Source of the DNA: Acanthacorydalis orientalis
Taxonomy: Eukaryota; Arthropoda; Insecta; Megaloptera; Corydalidae
DNA length: 64,000 nucleotides
Assembly: GCA_034766995.1 (NCBI GenBank)
Contig: CM068314.1
Location: 37,114,208 to 37,178,207, forward strand
Direction of reading: 5' to 3'
Of this stretch, positions 1-12,204 are shown piece by piece (within the stretch, counting starts at the first letter, position 1; every line of letters starts with the position of its first letter). Position numbers and translations under genes: made by a program. Below the pieces are notes generated by a model. That model saw only the letters and a program-made list of their open reading frames with translations, was not told the origin of the DNA and did not search any database.

Positions 1-96
1 TTATGAATAAAATTAAATAAATTTGTAGTATAGGCTACTAATATATATATATATATGTATGTATTTATGTATGTATGTATGTATATATATATATAC

Positions 97-133
<37 letters not shown>

Positions 134-370
134 CATGATCATCTTATTGTAAAAAATTATAAAAATTTTGGCCAAATTGATCATGTTGGATAATTTCAGA
201 AAGTACTACTTTAATACGATGCAAAAAAATATTTGTGACAATTGTGGGATTTCTTTCCAATGTTATTCTTATGTATAGTTACTGTTCTTAACAAATACAA
301 AAAAAATCAATCCAAATACGAATAATCGGAAAAAGATAGTACCGTTAGAGTAGAATATTATACGCAGAAT
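1..370. other. Upstream flank of gene 1
   Basis: AT-rich DNA with (TA)n at 38-57, 78-94 and 99-129 interleaved with GTAT repeats. No gene seen. Confidence 0.6.
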
Positions 371-375
371 AAATA

Positions 376-385
376 AAAATTCCCT
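376..385 (-). promoter_or_regulatory. kappaB-like site upstream of gene 1
   Basis: On the minus strand this reads GGGAATTTTT, close to the Rel/NF-kappaB consensus of insect immune genes, about 80 bases upstream of the TATA box. A second candidate, GGGATTTCTT, is on the plus strand at 246-255. Short motifs occur by chance, so this is suggestive only. Confidence 0.4.
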
Positions 386-462
386 CCAAATTCAAACTTA
401 TAAAAATACATGCTGTGTATTTTTATAACAAACAATTTTTTATCGTTGTACTGATTGTACTA

Positions 463-590
463 TATAAAACCAGTTGTAATAATGACTGCGTCAATTCAAA
501 CTGTGAACTGAACAAACTATTCAATAAATCTGTGTTTGAGTTAATATTAGATAGTGCATAACAATTCTTTTAGAACAATTAAGGAGAAAT
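463..590 (+). promoter_or_regulatory. Gene 1 promoter and 5'UTR exon
   Basis: TATATAAAAC is centred on 463-468 and a TCAATT initiator lies at 491-496, 29 bases downstream, normal spacing for an arthropod TATA promoter. The inferred leader exon runs from about 492 to 590 and ends at the donor GTATGT; the 238-base 5'UTR intron then joins one base before the ATG at 830. No transcript data are available. Confidence 0.6.
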
Positions 591-829
591 GTATGTATTT
601 TTTACTAGTTTGTCAAATGAATTGTTTAATTTTTTTACATTTAGAAATATATTGATTAGAATACATAAGAAATAAAAACACTGGTAAAATAAAAGTCAAA
701 AAATAAACAAACGAAAGTATTAACTTCAATTGAAACATTTTTTACGAGTATTGTTCTTGAATATAAAATAAATATATAACAAATACCAAAATATATTTAC
801 ATATCTAATAAAAAAATAACCTTTTCAGA

Positions 830-1605
830 ATGTACACCAAAATTTGTGTATTTTTATCACTTTGTGCCTTCACTTTTGCATATCCTTTGATCAACGACCA
901 AGCATATGAAATATATCAAAACTATAAATCATTGGATAAAGAATCTATATATAGGCCACGTCGGGAAACTGGTTGGAAAGGTACTTGGGATATCAACACA
1001 GGACCTAATCCGATAAATCCTGGTAAAAGTGCTACTACATTTAGTACTGGTACAACGTATAAAGGAGATTCTCACTCATTCACAGCAGGAATTAATGTGG
1101 TGAGTTAAAAAAACGGATTAATAAATAAAGTGATGCAGTAAATTAAACAGTTATCAATAAATTAAATTATTTGATAAACAAATATCAATCTTCAGAAAGT
1201 ATAAATTCTTTTAATTGATTTCAGACACCTGGTGTTTCAAAATCTATCAACGTTGGAGGAAGTGTACCGATATATGAAAAACGAGGACATGTTGTCGAGG
1301 TTTTTGGAGGACAAACAAGAGTATACACTCCAAATTTTCAAGAAATAGGAAGAGCTAATACAGCAGGATTAAAATTAGGACATTGGAACGGAGCTCAAGC
1401 ACACCTGTCCGGTACCAGTGCGACAGGGATACGGTCTACTGGTTCCTTTGGATTATCATATCCATTACACCAAAGTAAAGAAGGTAGTCTCCGTATTGGA
1501 GCAAGTTCGACTTTTGGTGGAGGAATGAGTCCAAACCACAATTTTGGAATCACAGCTACATATAGACTTCCATGTGCTTTACAGCCAATAACATGTAAAT
1601 CTTAG
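830..1605 (+). CDS. AMP cluster gene 1: attacin/hymenoptaecin-like glycine-rich preproprotein
   Basis: Two coding exons, 830-1099 and 1225-1605, joined in phase 0 (donor GTGAGT at 1100, acceptor TTTCAG ending 1224), give 216 residues. Residues 1-17 form a signal peptide. A short propeptide ends at the furin-type site RPRR (42-45), leaving a mature part of about 171 residues rich in Gly, Ser, Thr and Asn. It begins ETGWKGTWDI and carries RVYTPNF and LSGTS blocks shared with gene 3. The organisation (secreted, dibasic-cleaved, Gly-rich, strand-alternating GxS/GxT runs) is that of attacin/hymenoptaecin-type antimicrobial peptides secreted into haemolymph; the family name is inferred, not searched. 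The ATG follows a 5'UTR intron: acceptor TTTTCAG ends at 828, one base before the ATG; the donor GTATGT is at 591. Unlike gene 3 the protein has a C-terminal extension with two cysteines (207, 214). A poly(A) signal AATAAA is at 1812. Confidence 0.85.
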
Positions 1606-1672
<67 letters not shown>

Positions 1673-2930
1673 GTTATTTAATTCATCTAATATTTACATA
1701 TTATTTATATTCAAATAATTCAAATAGTATTTATTTATTGAAGTATAAAATTAAACAAAACATTTATTTCATTTGTAAATATCAAATTTAGTTTAAGAAG
1801 AATCATAAAGAAATAAACAATAATGTTTGTGCAATAATTTTTAATAGAAATAATAATATAAGAGTAAGACATTATTTCCACATATTTTCTTCAAGTAATT
1901 TTGTTAGAAAAGTAATAAATGTTCTTGAAATAAAATTAAACTTTCTAAATATAAAAGTGTATCATTTTACAAACATTCCAAATGTTTTCAAATCATTTTC
2001 ATTTATAATACAGAATAAGATATATAAGATTATTAGAAAAGTACACAATATAATGAACAATTTTGTTTCGAATAAATTTTGAATTACTTGTGCATTAGTC
2101 ACTCTTATTAGTCAGTGAATAAGTGTTATTTAAGAACGTTAATTATTACAATAGACGTAACTGTGTTTAATTAATGATAATTGAATACATGCGTTTTTCT
2201 ATAAAATTTCAACCTACGAAAATATAAGGTGTGTTTTTATTTGAAGTTTACACAGGTCTATTATCTTGGCAGATAGGGATTTAATATGAAGGCCTGTTTT
2301 GAGAATATCTGACGATTCTGTTTCCGAGTCGACTGTTTTCTACCTTTATGTTCAGGTTAGTAAGAGAATGTCTTCGCAGACACTCAAAGTCCACTCGCTA
2401 ACGTACGAAAAGCGATTCTGACGGAAAGGTATAAAAAAATCCTCCATCTCTGAACAAAAATACTTGACCCAAAAGTAGAGGTTATATCGGTGATGCAAGA
2501 CGTGAGCATTAGTGTACGATACTCGCAGTGTAGAGAGGGTGTTAAGGATCACTAATGTATACAAAGACGCATCTGTATTGCAGCTAATATCCCAAATGAA
2601 GTGCGCAATTAGTGTAGATGTTTGCACGAAACGGCAACAACACGTTCAAACATTGCAAATAGATGATTGAAACAGTAAGGGAAAAGAAAAGTTCTTCAAA
2701 CGAAATGCTTATGAACATGCAAACAGTCAGCTAAGTGTTTTCCATATTTGAACATGTTCTTGCTTTTGAGTGTGAGATTTGCAAAACAAATATGCGCATT
2801 TCGTTTAAGTGCTCGCTTCGGTCTGAACATAGTTTGAGAGGAACATGTCAAATTTTTGCTGTTTGTTTGATAGTGACTGTTTTTTTTCTTTTGAGATAAG
2901 CGTTTCAATCTGTACACACTTTTAAGATAT
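1606..2930. other. Gene 1 3' region and intergenic DNA
   Basis: A compound (TA)n-(GA)n microsatellite begins three bases after the gene 1 stop (1608-1668). The rest is AT-rich 3' flank; 2,230-2,900 is a little richer in GC but has no convincing gene. Confidence 0.6.
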
Positions 2931-3117
2931 ACAGTGGACCGGCTAATAAAGAAGTGGACAAAACAGCAAAATAAAAAGAATGCATCTGTAATGTTGAAAC
3001 ACATTGTAACATTACAGATTTTTTCCATATCACAATAAAGAGTCCAACATATGTATATTGGTTTGCTTTCACTGCTTTAATATTCTTTTTGCTCTACTCT
3101 TTGCTTATTTCTCCACT
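2931..3117. mobile_element. Small Tc1-like MITE with central hairpin
   Basis: The left end reads ACAGTGGACCGGCTAATAA, typical of Tc1-family termini, and the right end read in reverse starts TAGTGGAGAAATAAGC, an imperfect inverted match. The 187-bp element encodes nothing. It has a perfect 12-bp inverted repeat, ATCTGTAATGTT at 2984-2995 and its complement at 3008-3019. Classification is by terminus only. Confidence 0.5.
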
Positions 3118-4052
3118 ATATATATATATATATATATATATACAACCTTAACTAGAAACCTGAACAGCTTAGCTATCAGTCATTGACTTTTAAAAGTGCC
3201 AAATTATTCAATATCATAAATTACACTCCTTACAACATTTTAAATATGTATTATAAATTATTATGTTATAATATTGCGACACCGAATATTTATCTTATAG
3301 TTGTCTTTATATTATATTCCACTGTATGTCTGTAATATAAGAATTTGGAAAGAAAAAATTATCAGAAAATGACATTTCACAAACAGTAAAAAGTCTACAT
3401 GTATCTAATAGTACGCAATGAACATGGCTTAAATTGTTACACTTTAATTAATTTACAAAGCCATGTATCCGTGTTCGCCTTGATCACGAAATACTGAAAA
3501 TGCCACACTTCGACTGAATTATATCAACAATTTAAAGAAGTTTCAAGTTAATATACACCTATATGCCAGAAGTCGACTATAATAAAATAATTCTAAATTA
3601 TAACTCATTTATTTGATCATAAATTCAAATGACTTATCAATACGTATTTACAAGAATTAATTTACACATTAAAAAAATCAAGGGAATGTATATACTACTT
3701 TGTCCTAAAATTAAATATTTTTTTATATATATAAATTTATTTTCAAAAATTTTTAGTTAAAACAAAGTAAAAATTGACCATCTCATTTTTCTCCTAGACA
3801 AACAATCTAATATTGACAAGAGAAAAGTTAGTTATAAATACATCTTTACTAATTAAGTTACTGAAAAAAGGTAATTAAATTTTATACTACAGTACTATTT
3901 ATACTAGAGAACTGAGTAGTATTGTTTATAGAATGCTATGTGACATTTAACGCTCCCATATCAAAATAACAATTATTTTTGCAATACCAGTAAAAAATAA
4001 AACTAGCACTACAGTACTAAATTAATCTATACTGAAATCAAAATTCACATTA

Positions 4053-4113
<61 letters not shown>

Positions 4114-4263
4114 CATTTATTTAATATTTCGATAGACATTTCTATATGATAATTCTTTTCTAAAATATAAAAATAATAATAAATATTAATCAGTACAAAT
4201 CAATTTCTCACAGTTTATGAACACATATTTTTTTAAAATTTATACATTCATACATACGCATAA

Positions 4264-4339
<76 letters not shown>

Positions 4340-4517
4340 ACATAATAATCTTTAACGTAATAAATTCCAGTCTAATTATGTCTATAACTGTGTATGTAAA
4401 CTACCAAAAAATGTGAATACGTATACAAAACCAATACATCAATTAGTAATATAAAAAAGTAAGAAGTATAAATAACAAGCGTATTTGTAATTCAGTGTAC
4501 ATTTGTATATATTCATA

Positions 4518-4568
<51 letters not shown>

Positions 4569-4901
4569 AAAATAAATGTACATATGTATAAATATGTTAA
4601 AAACATTTTTAAACAATAAAATAAAATTATAATTTCATTTTAGAGTACATATTTATATGATAAAAGGAAAATAAATGAATCATACATATTTCAACAAAAA
4701 CAAACAAACGTCTATTAAACATTCTAGACATAAAGCTATTTGTAACAAAAAAATTCAGACGAACTTGCAACACAAATAGAATAGTTTTGTTGTAATTCAT
4801 GAATCAGCTTTTTCAGCACTTCTCTGCTGTTCTCTTTATTTTCACACAATGTTTGTACCAACTTTTTATATTATTTCATTTTTTCCTTTCAATACGTTTG
4901 T

Positions 4902-4963
<62 letters not shown>

Positions 4964-5449
4964 TAAAAGTTTCTTCAATCCAGTTCATGTTTTTTTTTAG
5001 TATTTATTTAAGATGTTATTTCAAAAACAAATTAAATAAAAAGCCATTCTGAAATCTAAGTTGATTTCAAATATTGTATCCAATTATATAAATAAAAACA
5101 ATTGTATATTTCAACAAGATTTTTTTAATAAAAAATTCTTGAAATTTTGTATATTATATACAATTTTATTTCAAAATATATGTACATAATTAAATCAGGT
5201 ATAAACATTATTTATTTTAAAATACTGTTAATTTATACTTAAGGTAAACAATTCTATATTCAACTAGGTATGTAATTGATATTAATGTATGTATTTTTTG
5301 CAAAACGAACTAAATATACAAATTTAACTAAATAATAATATATAAATAATATTTTACTAATTAATAGTAATTCTATTTAATTCAGTCTTTTTATCCTTCA
5401 TGTTTATTTAAGTTATATTTAAATTAATAATTGTATCGACGAAATAATC
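3118..5449. other. Intergenic DNA between genes 1 and 2
   Basis: AT-rich, no gene seen. (TA)n tracts at 3117-3142, 4055-4111, 4284-4331 (preceded by (AC)n at 4265-4283), 4519-4564 and 4907-4957. Confidence 0.6.
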
Positions 5450-5833
5450 CTAATTGATTATATGGGTCCATCTCTGTATCAAATTTAATTTCTTATCAAG
5501 TTTTTTATTCTGGTCAGTAGGATATAAGAAATTTATAAATCCATTATTAGATGCTTCTGTCTGCCTAATATTAGATAATACTATACTACCATCGTTCAAA
5601 CGCTTATTCGGTAATCCTCCTCTGGTAGATTCAAAATGTTTTTGGAAGTTTGCTGGATGAATCCTATCATAAGTTGGAATATATTTATGTTTATAATCAG
5701 AATCATCGAAAAAAGCAATATTTTTAGCTATCTCTCTCATATTGATAGTTTCAGGCGGCTAATAAAGAAAAAATAAATAATTAACTTCCAGAAATAATCT
5801 ATTTGTTACAAAAATATTAAATTGTTTTTGTAT

Positions 5834-5911
<78 letters not shown>

Positions 5912-6292
5912 ATCGAGCACATGTACTTATATAAAGTAACTTACCATACTAAATTTTGAGTTAAAATTATTTTGGTTTTCTTGATAATTTGCTCCTGTGT
6001 TATCAGTAAGAACTGTTGAAGCTGTACTAAGTTTGTTTTTAATATCTCCAATATCCTTCATATTAGAATCTCTTCGTACTCTTGACTGTTCATTATATAA
6101 AACTTTTTCTTCCCCTATTTCATGTTCTGGAGCCGATTCCGATAAAATAATATAAGACCACTGATTCAAATCTGAATCCTTTGGCATTAAATAATAATAT
6201 CTGGACTGAATCGGATTATTACTTGTTAACTCTTCAGCTTTTCCAATGATACAAAATGAAATCGTCAACAAAGTAATAATTTTAAAAAGCAT
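5450..6292 (-). CDS. AMP cluster gene 2: diverged glycine-poor paralogue
   Basis: Exon 1 is 6292-5945 and exon 2 is 5758-5450, joined in phase 0 (donor GTAAGT at 5944-5939, acceptor TTATTAG ending 5759), giving 218 residues. The signal peptide ends near residue 19. The propeptide contains RYYYLMP and YNEQSRVRR (cleavage after 74), matching YYIMP and YNQQPRIRR of gene 3, so homology is clear. In the 144-residue mature part NTGANYQ aligns with STGANYK of gene 3, and the intron falls at the same place, but only about 6 glycines remain against about 22 in gene 3. GWKGTWDI is replaced by a charged stretch; charge is balanced (about 19 basic, 16 acidic residues). The intron holds a long (TA)n tract (5837-5908). 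A TTTATT poly(A) signal in minus orientation is at 5403. The frame is intact over both exons, so it is probably functional but its role may have changed. Confidence 0.8.
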
Positions 6293-6418
6293 TTTGTAAA
6301 AGAAAATACACTTTTTTTAAAAAAAATATGTAAAACAAACACACGTGAATTGTATAATATAATTACTTGTATTATACAATTGAAATTTCGTGTACTATAG
6401 AAGTCACAGTCAGTTTTA

Positions 6419-6454
6419 GAATGATATTGTTTATCATCTTCCTTAGTTTATATA
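6419..6454 (-). promoter_or_regulatory. Gene 2 promoter
   Basis: On the minus strand TATATAAA occupies 6454-6447 and an initiator-like TCATTC lies at 6424-6419, about 32 bases downstream. The inferred leader to the ATG at 6292 is about 130 bases. No acceptor AG abuts this ATG, unlike genes 1, 3, 4 and 5. A 10-bp inverted repeat (6350-6359 with 6370-6379) lies in the leader. Confidence 0.55.
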
Positions 6455-6459
6455 GTAAA

Positions 6460-6702
6460 ATGCGAGGAATATTTAAATAAATATATATTACAAATAAAAT
6501 ACGACCTAAATGTGCCTTTCATTGGTTTTTACAGATTTATAAAAAATGATAACAATTTATTACAAATACTATCTAAGGAATTATTTATTTTCTACTGTAA
6601 AACAAACGCATAGATTTATGACAAATGTATCATTATCTAAAGCAATGACCTTCACGTTAAGTAAAAAAATTATAAAAAAAGGTTTACTATTGATAAACAT
6701 AA

Positions 6703-6785
<83 letters not shown>

Positions 6786-7306
6786 AGCTCGCGCATGTGT
6801 ATCAATCTACGTGTTTATTTTTTGGAATTATTCATCTACTTTGATATTTATTTTAACTTTCTTGTTGGGAATTACGTTACAAAAAATAAAAATTACATCA
6901 TTTGTTTCAGAGTTCTGTATAACAAATATTTACTAACAAGTGAATTATACGCAAGTTAACGTTAATTTCTAATTATTTTACTAAATTTATATTTAAATAA
7001 AACAGTATTTTTACGTTGTATGGACGTTGTTATTTATAGTACAAATGCGCATTTTATTTATCAAAAATAGTTATCAATGAAACCAGTATGACAATTATTG
7101 AATTTAAACTTCATTTTTTGCCGAAGTTAAAAGCGTCGAGTTCAATAGTCATCACTACTAGCAAGGCAGTTTTTTCTTAAAGTTCACTGATAAAAAGATG
7201 GACAAATGTTGATATTACAGTTACTAATGTATTTTCTGATGAATGATCAAAAAGTATGGTGAATGCTCGAATAAAAAAAAAATACTGAATAAAATACAAA
7301 TTACAA
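6460..7306. other. Intergenic DNA between genes 2 and 3, left part
   Basis: AT-rich, with a compound (AC)n-(AT)n-(GT)n microsatellite at about 6706-6785 whose two flanks are complementary and could fold into one hairpin. No gene seen. Confidence 0.6.
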
Positions 7307-8336
7307 TTAGTCACGATCTAAATAGTCCCCATCACCGCTTGCAACGCACTAATTCCAACATTCTTGCCACTTTTAAAAATAAAATTAGAAGTCCTTGTTT
7401 GTGAATGCCTTTAATTTCATTGTCGTGGCTGCTTCGATTTCCGGAATTGTCTGAAAACGCTTCCCCTTCATTAACATTTTTACTTTTGGGAAGAGCCAGA
7501 AGACGTAGGTGCCAAATCTTGTCAATACGATAGATGGGAACACCCCGTATTTTTTTAATCAGGCAAAAACTTAGATTAGAAGAAGTGTGGCAGCGAGCGT
7601 TGTGATGATGAAGGATGAAACAGTTCGCTCATTTCTCTGATCTTTTTCTGCGTACATCGTTTCGTAAACGTTGTAATACACCCTTACAGTGCTCAGAGTT
7701 TATTGTTGTTCCTTTATATACAAATTTCACTTGCACAATTCCTTACAAATCGAAAAAAACAATCAACATCACCTTAATGTTGCATTTCTATTGTCAAGAT
7801 TTTTTCACACGAAGCGATTTGGGTGATTTCCAATGAGAACTCTGAACCTTGGTCCTTTGATCATAACCGTACACCTACGACTCATCTTTAGTGATAATAC
7901 TTCTCACAAAATCTGAATATAAAGCCACGATCATGCAACTCCAACAAAATTAACAACGCTGTTTTCCGTTTGTTCGGGCGTCAAAATGAATTATACGCTC
8001 ACTCGCCTCATGTCCGAATTTGTCATTAAAATGCATTGAAGCGAACAGTAAGAGATGTTTAGATCATCAGAAATTTCCTGTATATTCAATCGCCTATTTG
8101 ATAGAAGCATTACACTGACTTTTCCACCACTTTCGCTGGTTTTTGAGGTTGAAAGACGTCCCAATCTTTCCTCATTCTCAACCGACACACAACCATTAAA
8201 AAACCGCTGAAACTATTTTTAAACCATGTTAATAATCACTGAAAAATATCCGTAAACTAACACTTACATTTCGTAGGTTTATTTGGATTTTTTTTTAAGT
8301 TTGAAACAGAATTTAATTGCGTTGTTCGTGATCCAT
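7307..8336 (-). mobile_element. Degenerate mariner transposase
   Basis: Read on the minus strand from the ATG at 8336 (MDHEQRNAIKFCFKL) to a stop at 7307, with frame changes, the translation follows a full-length mariner transposase. It shows the linker GRLSTSKTSES (8.1 kb), an HTH-like RRLNIQEISDDLNISY, MRRVSV, then QSSQWKSP-like, KVMLIVFFD, HHHNARCHTSS, FWLFPKVK and GKRFQ blocks, ending GDGDYLDRD. Total span about 1.03 kb is the usual length. In-frame stops and frameshifts make it inactive. It lies in the divergent intergenic space of genes 2 and 3. Confidence 0.85.
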
Positions 8337-9017
8337 TTTTAGAAGATTACAAAAATCTGTCTTCACAAAACCGAACTTCGATATTAACTGACGGAACAAT
8401 TGAAACTTGATACATATTCTAAAGAGGGTTCTACGATTAAATTCAGTATAGAAGTTCCACATCTTTTCATTAGGCGCTCTGTGGCGACTTTTAACGTACT
8501 TTTTGATCACGTCTCGTGTCAGTTTATTAAATGTCATTTTATCATTAAAATATTAGAAAATAATATTAACGTATCATGAATTACTAAATATTAAAGAAAT
8601 ACTTTTGGCAATCAATACTTCTCAAAAATGTTCAGACCGCAAAAGAATAAAACATAAATTTAATTAAATAAAACAGTTTTTATTTCTGCAGTCATGATAT
8701 AAAAAAACAAAATTATTTTTTTATGAAAATAACTTTCATTATTTAAAATTTCATTATAAACTTGATTATTATAAGTTTTACATATCAAGTTATATATTTT
8801 TTTATGAGCATCTTTCACAAATGAATAATAAATCGACAAATTCGATGATAAAAATACTAGCTAGACTATAATAAATCTTATTTAACCTAAGGTCATTGTT
8901 ACAGATAAAAAAATATTCACATCAATGAAATATTTACTTATTCAAATATAATATAGCAGATTTACAGTACTTATTATATTTTTACTAGCGATAATAAATG
9001 TGTGATTATAAACAATA
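8337..9017. other. Flank of mariner relic and gene 3 upstream region
   Basis: AT-rich DNA; includes the 5' untranslated part of the mariner copy (to about 8,560). A minus-strand open frame at 8337-8537 is a read-through into the mariner start codon, not a separate gene. Confidence 0.5.
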
Positions 9018-9027
9018 TGTATTCCCC
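9018..9027 (-). promoter_or_regulatory. kappaB-like site upstream of gene 3
   Basis: Minus-strand GGGGAATACA, a partial Rel/NF-kappaB match with the same GGGAAT core and orientation as the candidates upstream of genes 1 and 5; about 55 bases upstream of the TATA box. Confidence 0.35.
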
Positions 9028-9077
9028 GTTTCCTGTATTTTATTTGCATACTTTTCCTCCTATAATACCTGATATAG

Positions 9078-9165
9078 TATATAAGAAGACACTTTATATT
9101 ATTTTTATTATTTCAAGTTTGATCAGTTCTCAAGTAAGCTGTAATCTAACTAAAGTGATACAAAA
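9078..9165 (+). promoter_or_regulatory. Gene 3 promoter and 5'UTR exon
   Basis: TATATAAG lies at 9078-9085, with possible initiators TTCAAG near 9112 or TCAGT at 9123-9127. A donor GTAAGA at 9166 pairs with the acceptor TTTTACAG ending at 9316, just before the ATG at 9318, giving a 151-base 5'UTR intron. The exact start site is unresolved. Confidence 0.55.
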
Positions 9166-9317
9166 GTAAGACTTTATAATACAAAAAAATCATTTATAAA
9201 AATCATTTAAACATACTTCTAATATTAACTAACAAGCAAATAATAAAATTTTATATATTTTTTCATTGCGTTAAAATGCACATAAACGGTAAGAATAAAA
9301 CATTTACGTTTTACAGG

Positions 9318-9723
9318 ATGTATTTGAAAGGATTTGTTTTATTCGGACTTCTGTCCTGCATAATAAAAGCAGAAAATAAAATCAATAAATATAGTTCAAA
9401 TCCGTGGTTTTATCAAGTACAAAATGGTAAAATTGATGAAAATGAAAAATATTACATTATGCCACTATCAACTGGTCCTGAAGTTATAAGTTATCCATGG
9501 GAAACATTCGATACTGAACATAACATCAGATATAATCAACAACCAAGAATACGACGAGCTTCTGGATGGAAAGGAACTTGGGATATTAGTAGCGATCCTA
9601 ATCCGTTAAATCCAACTTCATCAGTTATTACTTACAGCACTGGAGCAAATTATAAAGGAAATGGAGGTTCTTTCAACTCAGGAATAGGCGTGGTAAGAGA
9701 AAAACACACATATAAATACATAC

Positions 9724-9798
<75 letters not shown>

Positions 9799-10557
9799 AT
9801 ATTGATTTAGGTAAATATAGCTTTTATATAATAATAGAAAGTTTTTATACCTTTTCTATTATATATTATACATGATAGAATAATTTATTACTTTTTAATT
9901 ATTCATTATAAAAGAAAATGAAGATCAGACGTCTTAAATTTAAAAACAATTCCATATAAGATACTATCAGTTTTTTTTTAAAAAAAAACTAATGCTTGAT
10001 TAAAACAATAACAAAATTATTGTTGAATGAACAACTATAATATGAACTTAAAAATAGTATTTTTTCAGTTATTGTTATTATTAATGTGATTATTTTTTTA
10101 TAAATTTAACGTACATTTAAATAACGGGACACGAAATAGAATGGTCAATTAGTTTGTTTTTAACATTAATTTCAAGTAGAATAATTTTTACTCAAATATT
10201 TAATTTCAGACACCTGACGTTTCAAATGCAATACATCTTTCTGGAAGTAAAACCGTTTTCGATAATTCACGTCACAAATTGATAGCTTCCGGATCTACCG
10301 ACAGAGTTTATACGCCAAATTTCCATGAATTAGGTCAATATACTACGGGAAATTTAGAATATAGATACGTGAATGGTGCTAATGCAATATTATCCGGTAC
10401 TAGTCAAACAGGATTACCCAATACTGGATACGTAAGTGCATCACTTCCAATTCATCAGAATAAAAATGGAGGTGTAAATGTCGGAGCTAGAACTGATTTT
10501 GGTTCAGGAATGAAACCAGTTCATCAATTTGGATTATTTGCGAACTACAATTTCTAA
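9318..10557 (+). CDS. AMP cluster gene 3: attacin/hymenoptaecin-like glycine-rich preproprotein
   Basis: Exons 9318-9692 and 10210-10557 join in phase 0 (donor GTAAGA at 9693, acceptor TTTCAG ending 10209), giving 240 residues. The start is taken at MYLKGF rather than the upstream ATG at 9276, because TTTTACAG ends at 9316, one base before this ATG, and genes 1, 4 and 5 start MYTK, MYTK and MYMK. The signal peptide ends near A18. The propeptide ends RIRR (77-80). The 160-residue mature part starts ASGWKGTWDI and is rich in Gly (about 22), Ser and Asn, with RVYTPNFHELG, LSGTSQTG and a C-terminal Gly/Phe-rich end. It aligns along its whole length with gene 1 except for that gene's Cys tail. Attacin/hymenoptaecin-type antimicrobial activity is inferred from architecture. 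The intron contains a (TA)n tract (9736-9796) and a 22-bp A/T palindrome (9969-9990). AATAAA is at 10640. Confidence 0.87.
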
Positions 10558-11418
10558 ATATTACAGAAACAGTTAAATTATAATGAAATTTAAAATGTTA
10601 TGTCCACTAATACTTGTTAAAAATAATTAATTTATAACAAATAAACGATCAATAATTTATTTACATGGAGGTATTTATAAAAATATGTATTTAATATTAA
10701 AATAATAAAATAATTAACTGACATACTGTTTTATTACCATATATTCAAATTTGTATAAACGACTTAAGGAAATAAATTTGCAACAAAATGCGATTTTCTG
10801 AAAATAAAGACAGATTATATGAATTAGGTAATTCTCAGTAAAAAGATAAAACCGATAAACAAATAATACATGAAACACAATATATATATATATATATACA
10901 AAGGATGATTTACCTTAGTCTTACACAAGAAAGTACAAAAAAAAACGGAAATTAAAAAACATATCATCCCCCATCCTCAATTTGCCATTTTAGTTCAACT
11001 GTATTTTAGTACTGAATTGAACTAAAATATTAAATAAAAAATAACATGAAAAATAACATGGAAGCTTAAATTGAATCACCCTATATATATATATATATCA
11101 AATACCTCGTTTTTTAAAGAAATAATCTGTATTAATTTAGTAATCTTTTTATCGCTTATCAGTACATATTTCGTTTAAAATGGTTAACAAAAGTTGAAAT
11201 TTAAATGTTCTCAACTCAAAAAGAAATATTTTTTCATGAAATAACATTTTCTTTCAACGGAAATTATTACTTATTCTCATGTATAAATATAATCCTACAT
11301 TGTAAGAATTTGGACATGTATATTAATTTATATATACACATACATCTTATACAAACACATATGTATATACATATACATCCATATAAATATAAATACACAA
11401 ACATAAACACACAAACAC

Positions 11419-11458
<40 letters not shown>

Positions 11459-11757
11459 TATCTAAGAAAAATAACAATGAAATACTGACAAGGAAAACTT
11501 AAAGTATTTGAAATTTCCTATTCTTTAAAACCATGATCAATTACCAAACATTGTCGTCTTTTCCTGTTATACTATATGCAACGATTTACTACATACAATG
11601 TGCCATTTTTTTTCAAAAAAAAAACAGTACAAACATCAGTTTTATTAAGTTTTTTCGTATAGATCATAGGTGGTTTCGTATCTACACCTAACTATAATTA
11701 TATTATTGATATTACTAGTATTATATTGGCAGTAATCGTATTAAATCGGTATAAACT

Positions 11758-11811
<54 letters not shown>

Positions 11812-11822
11812 CATATGTATAT

Positions 11823-11862
<40 letters not shown>

Positions 11863-12135
11863 GTACGTCTAGAGAAAGAGAGACAAAGAATTAAGTAAAA
11901 AATGTTTAAATATAGTACTAAAATTAAACACATAAAAAGCATAAATGTGTTCTAAATAAACTTGTTATTATAAATTTGCTGTCTATTATATTATGTATTA
12001 TATATATACCTACATACATATGATAGAAAGACACTGAAAAATTAGTGATAATTAATAATAAACCACAGAGCATCATAACCTGTTTAATGAAAATATACTC
12101 ATACTAATATTATTTCAGTATATGATAATATATAA

Positions 12136-12204
<69 letters not shown>

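Noticed and set aside
1097..1108. Terminal VS codons of the gene 1 first open frame
   Set aside because: They are read-through into the intron donor GTGAGT; splicing to 1225 restores homology with gene 3.
4849..5052. Open frames made largely of alternating Tyr-Ile codons (this and many others across the window)
   Set aside because: They are translations of (TA)n tracts, which are open in both strands' frames; no other support for coding.
9276..9317. Upstream ATG extending gene 3 by 14 residues
   Set aside because: The segment lies before a good TTTTACAG acceptor and would put a hydrophilic stretch before the signal peptide; MYLK at 9318 matches the starts of genes 1, 4 and 5.
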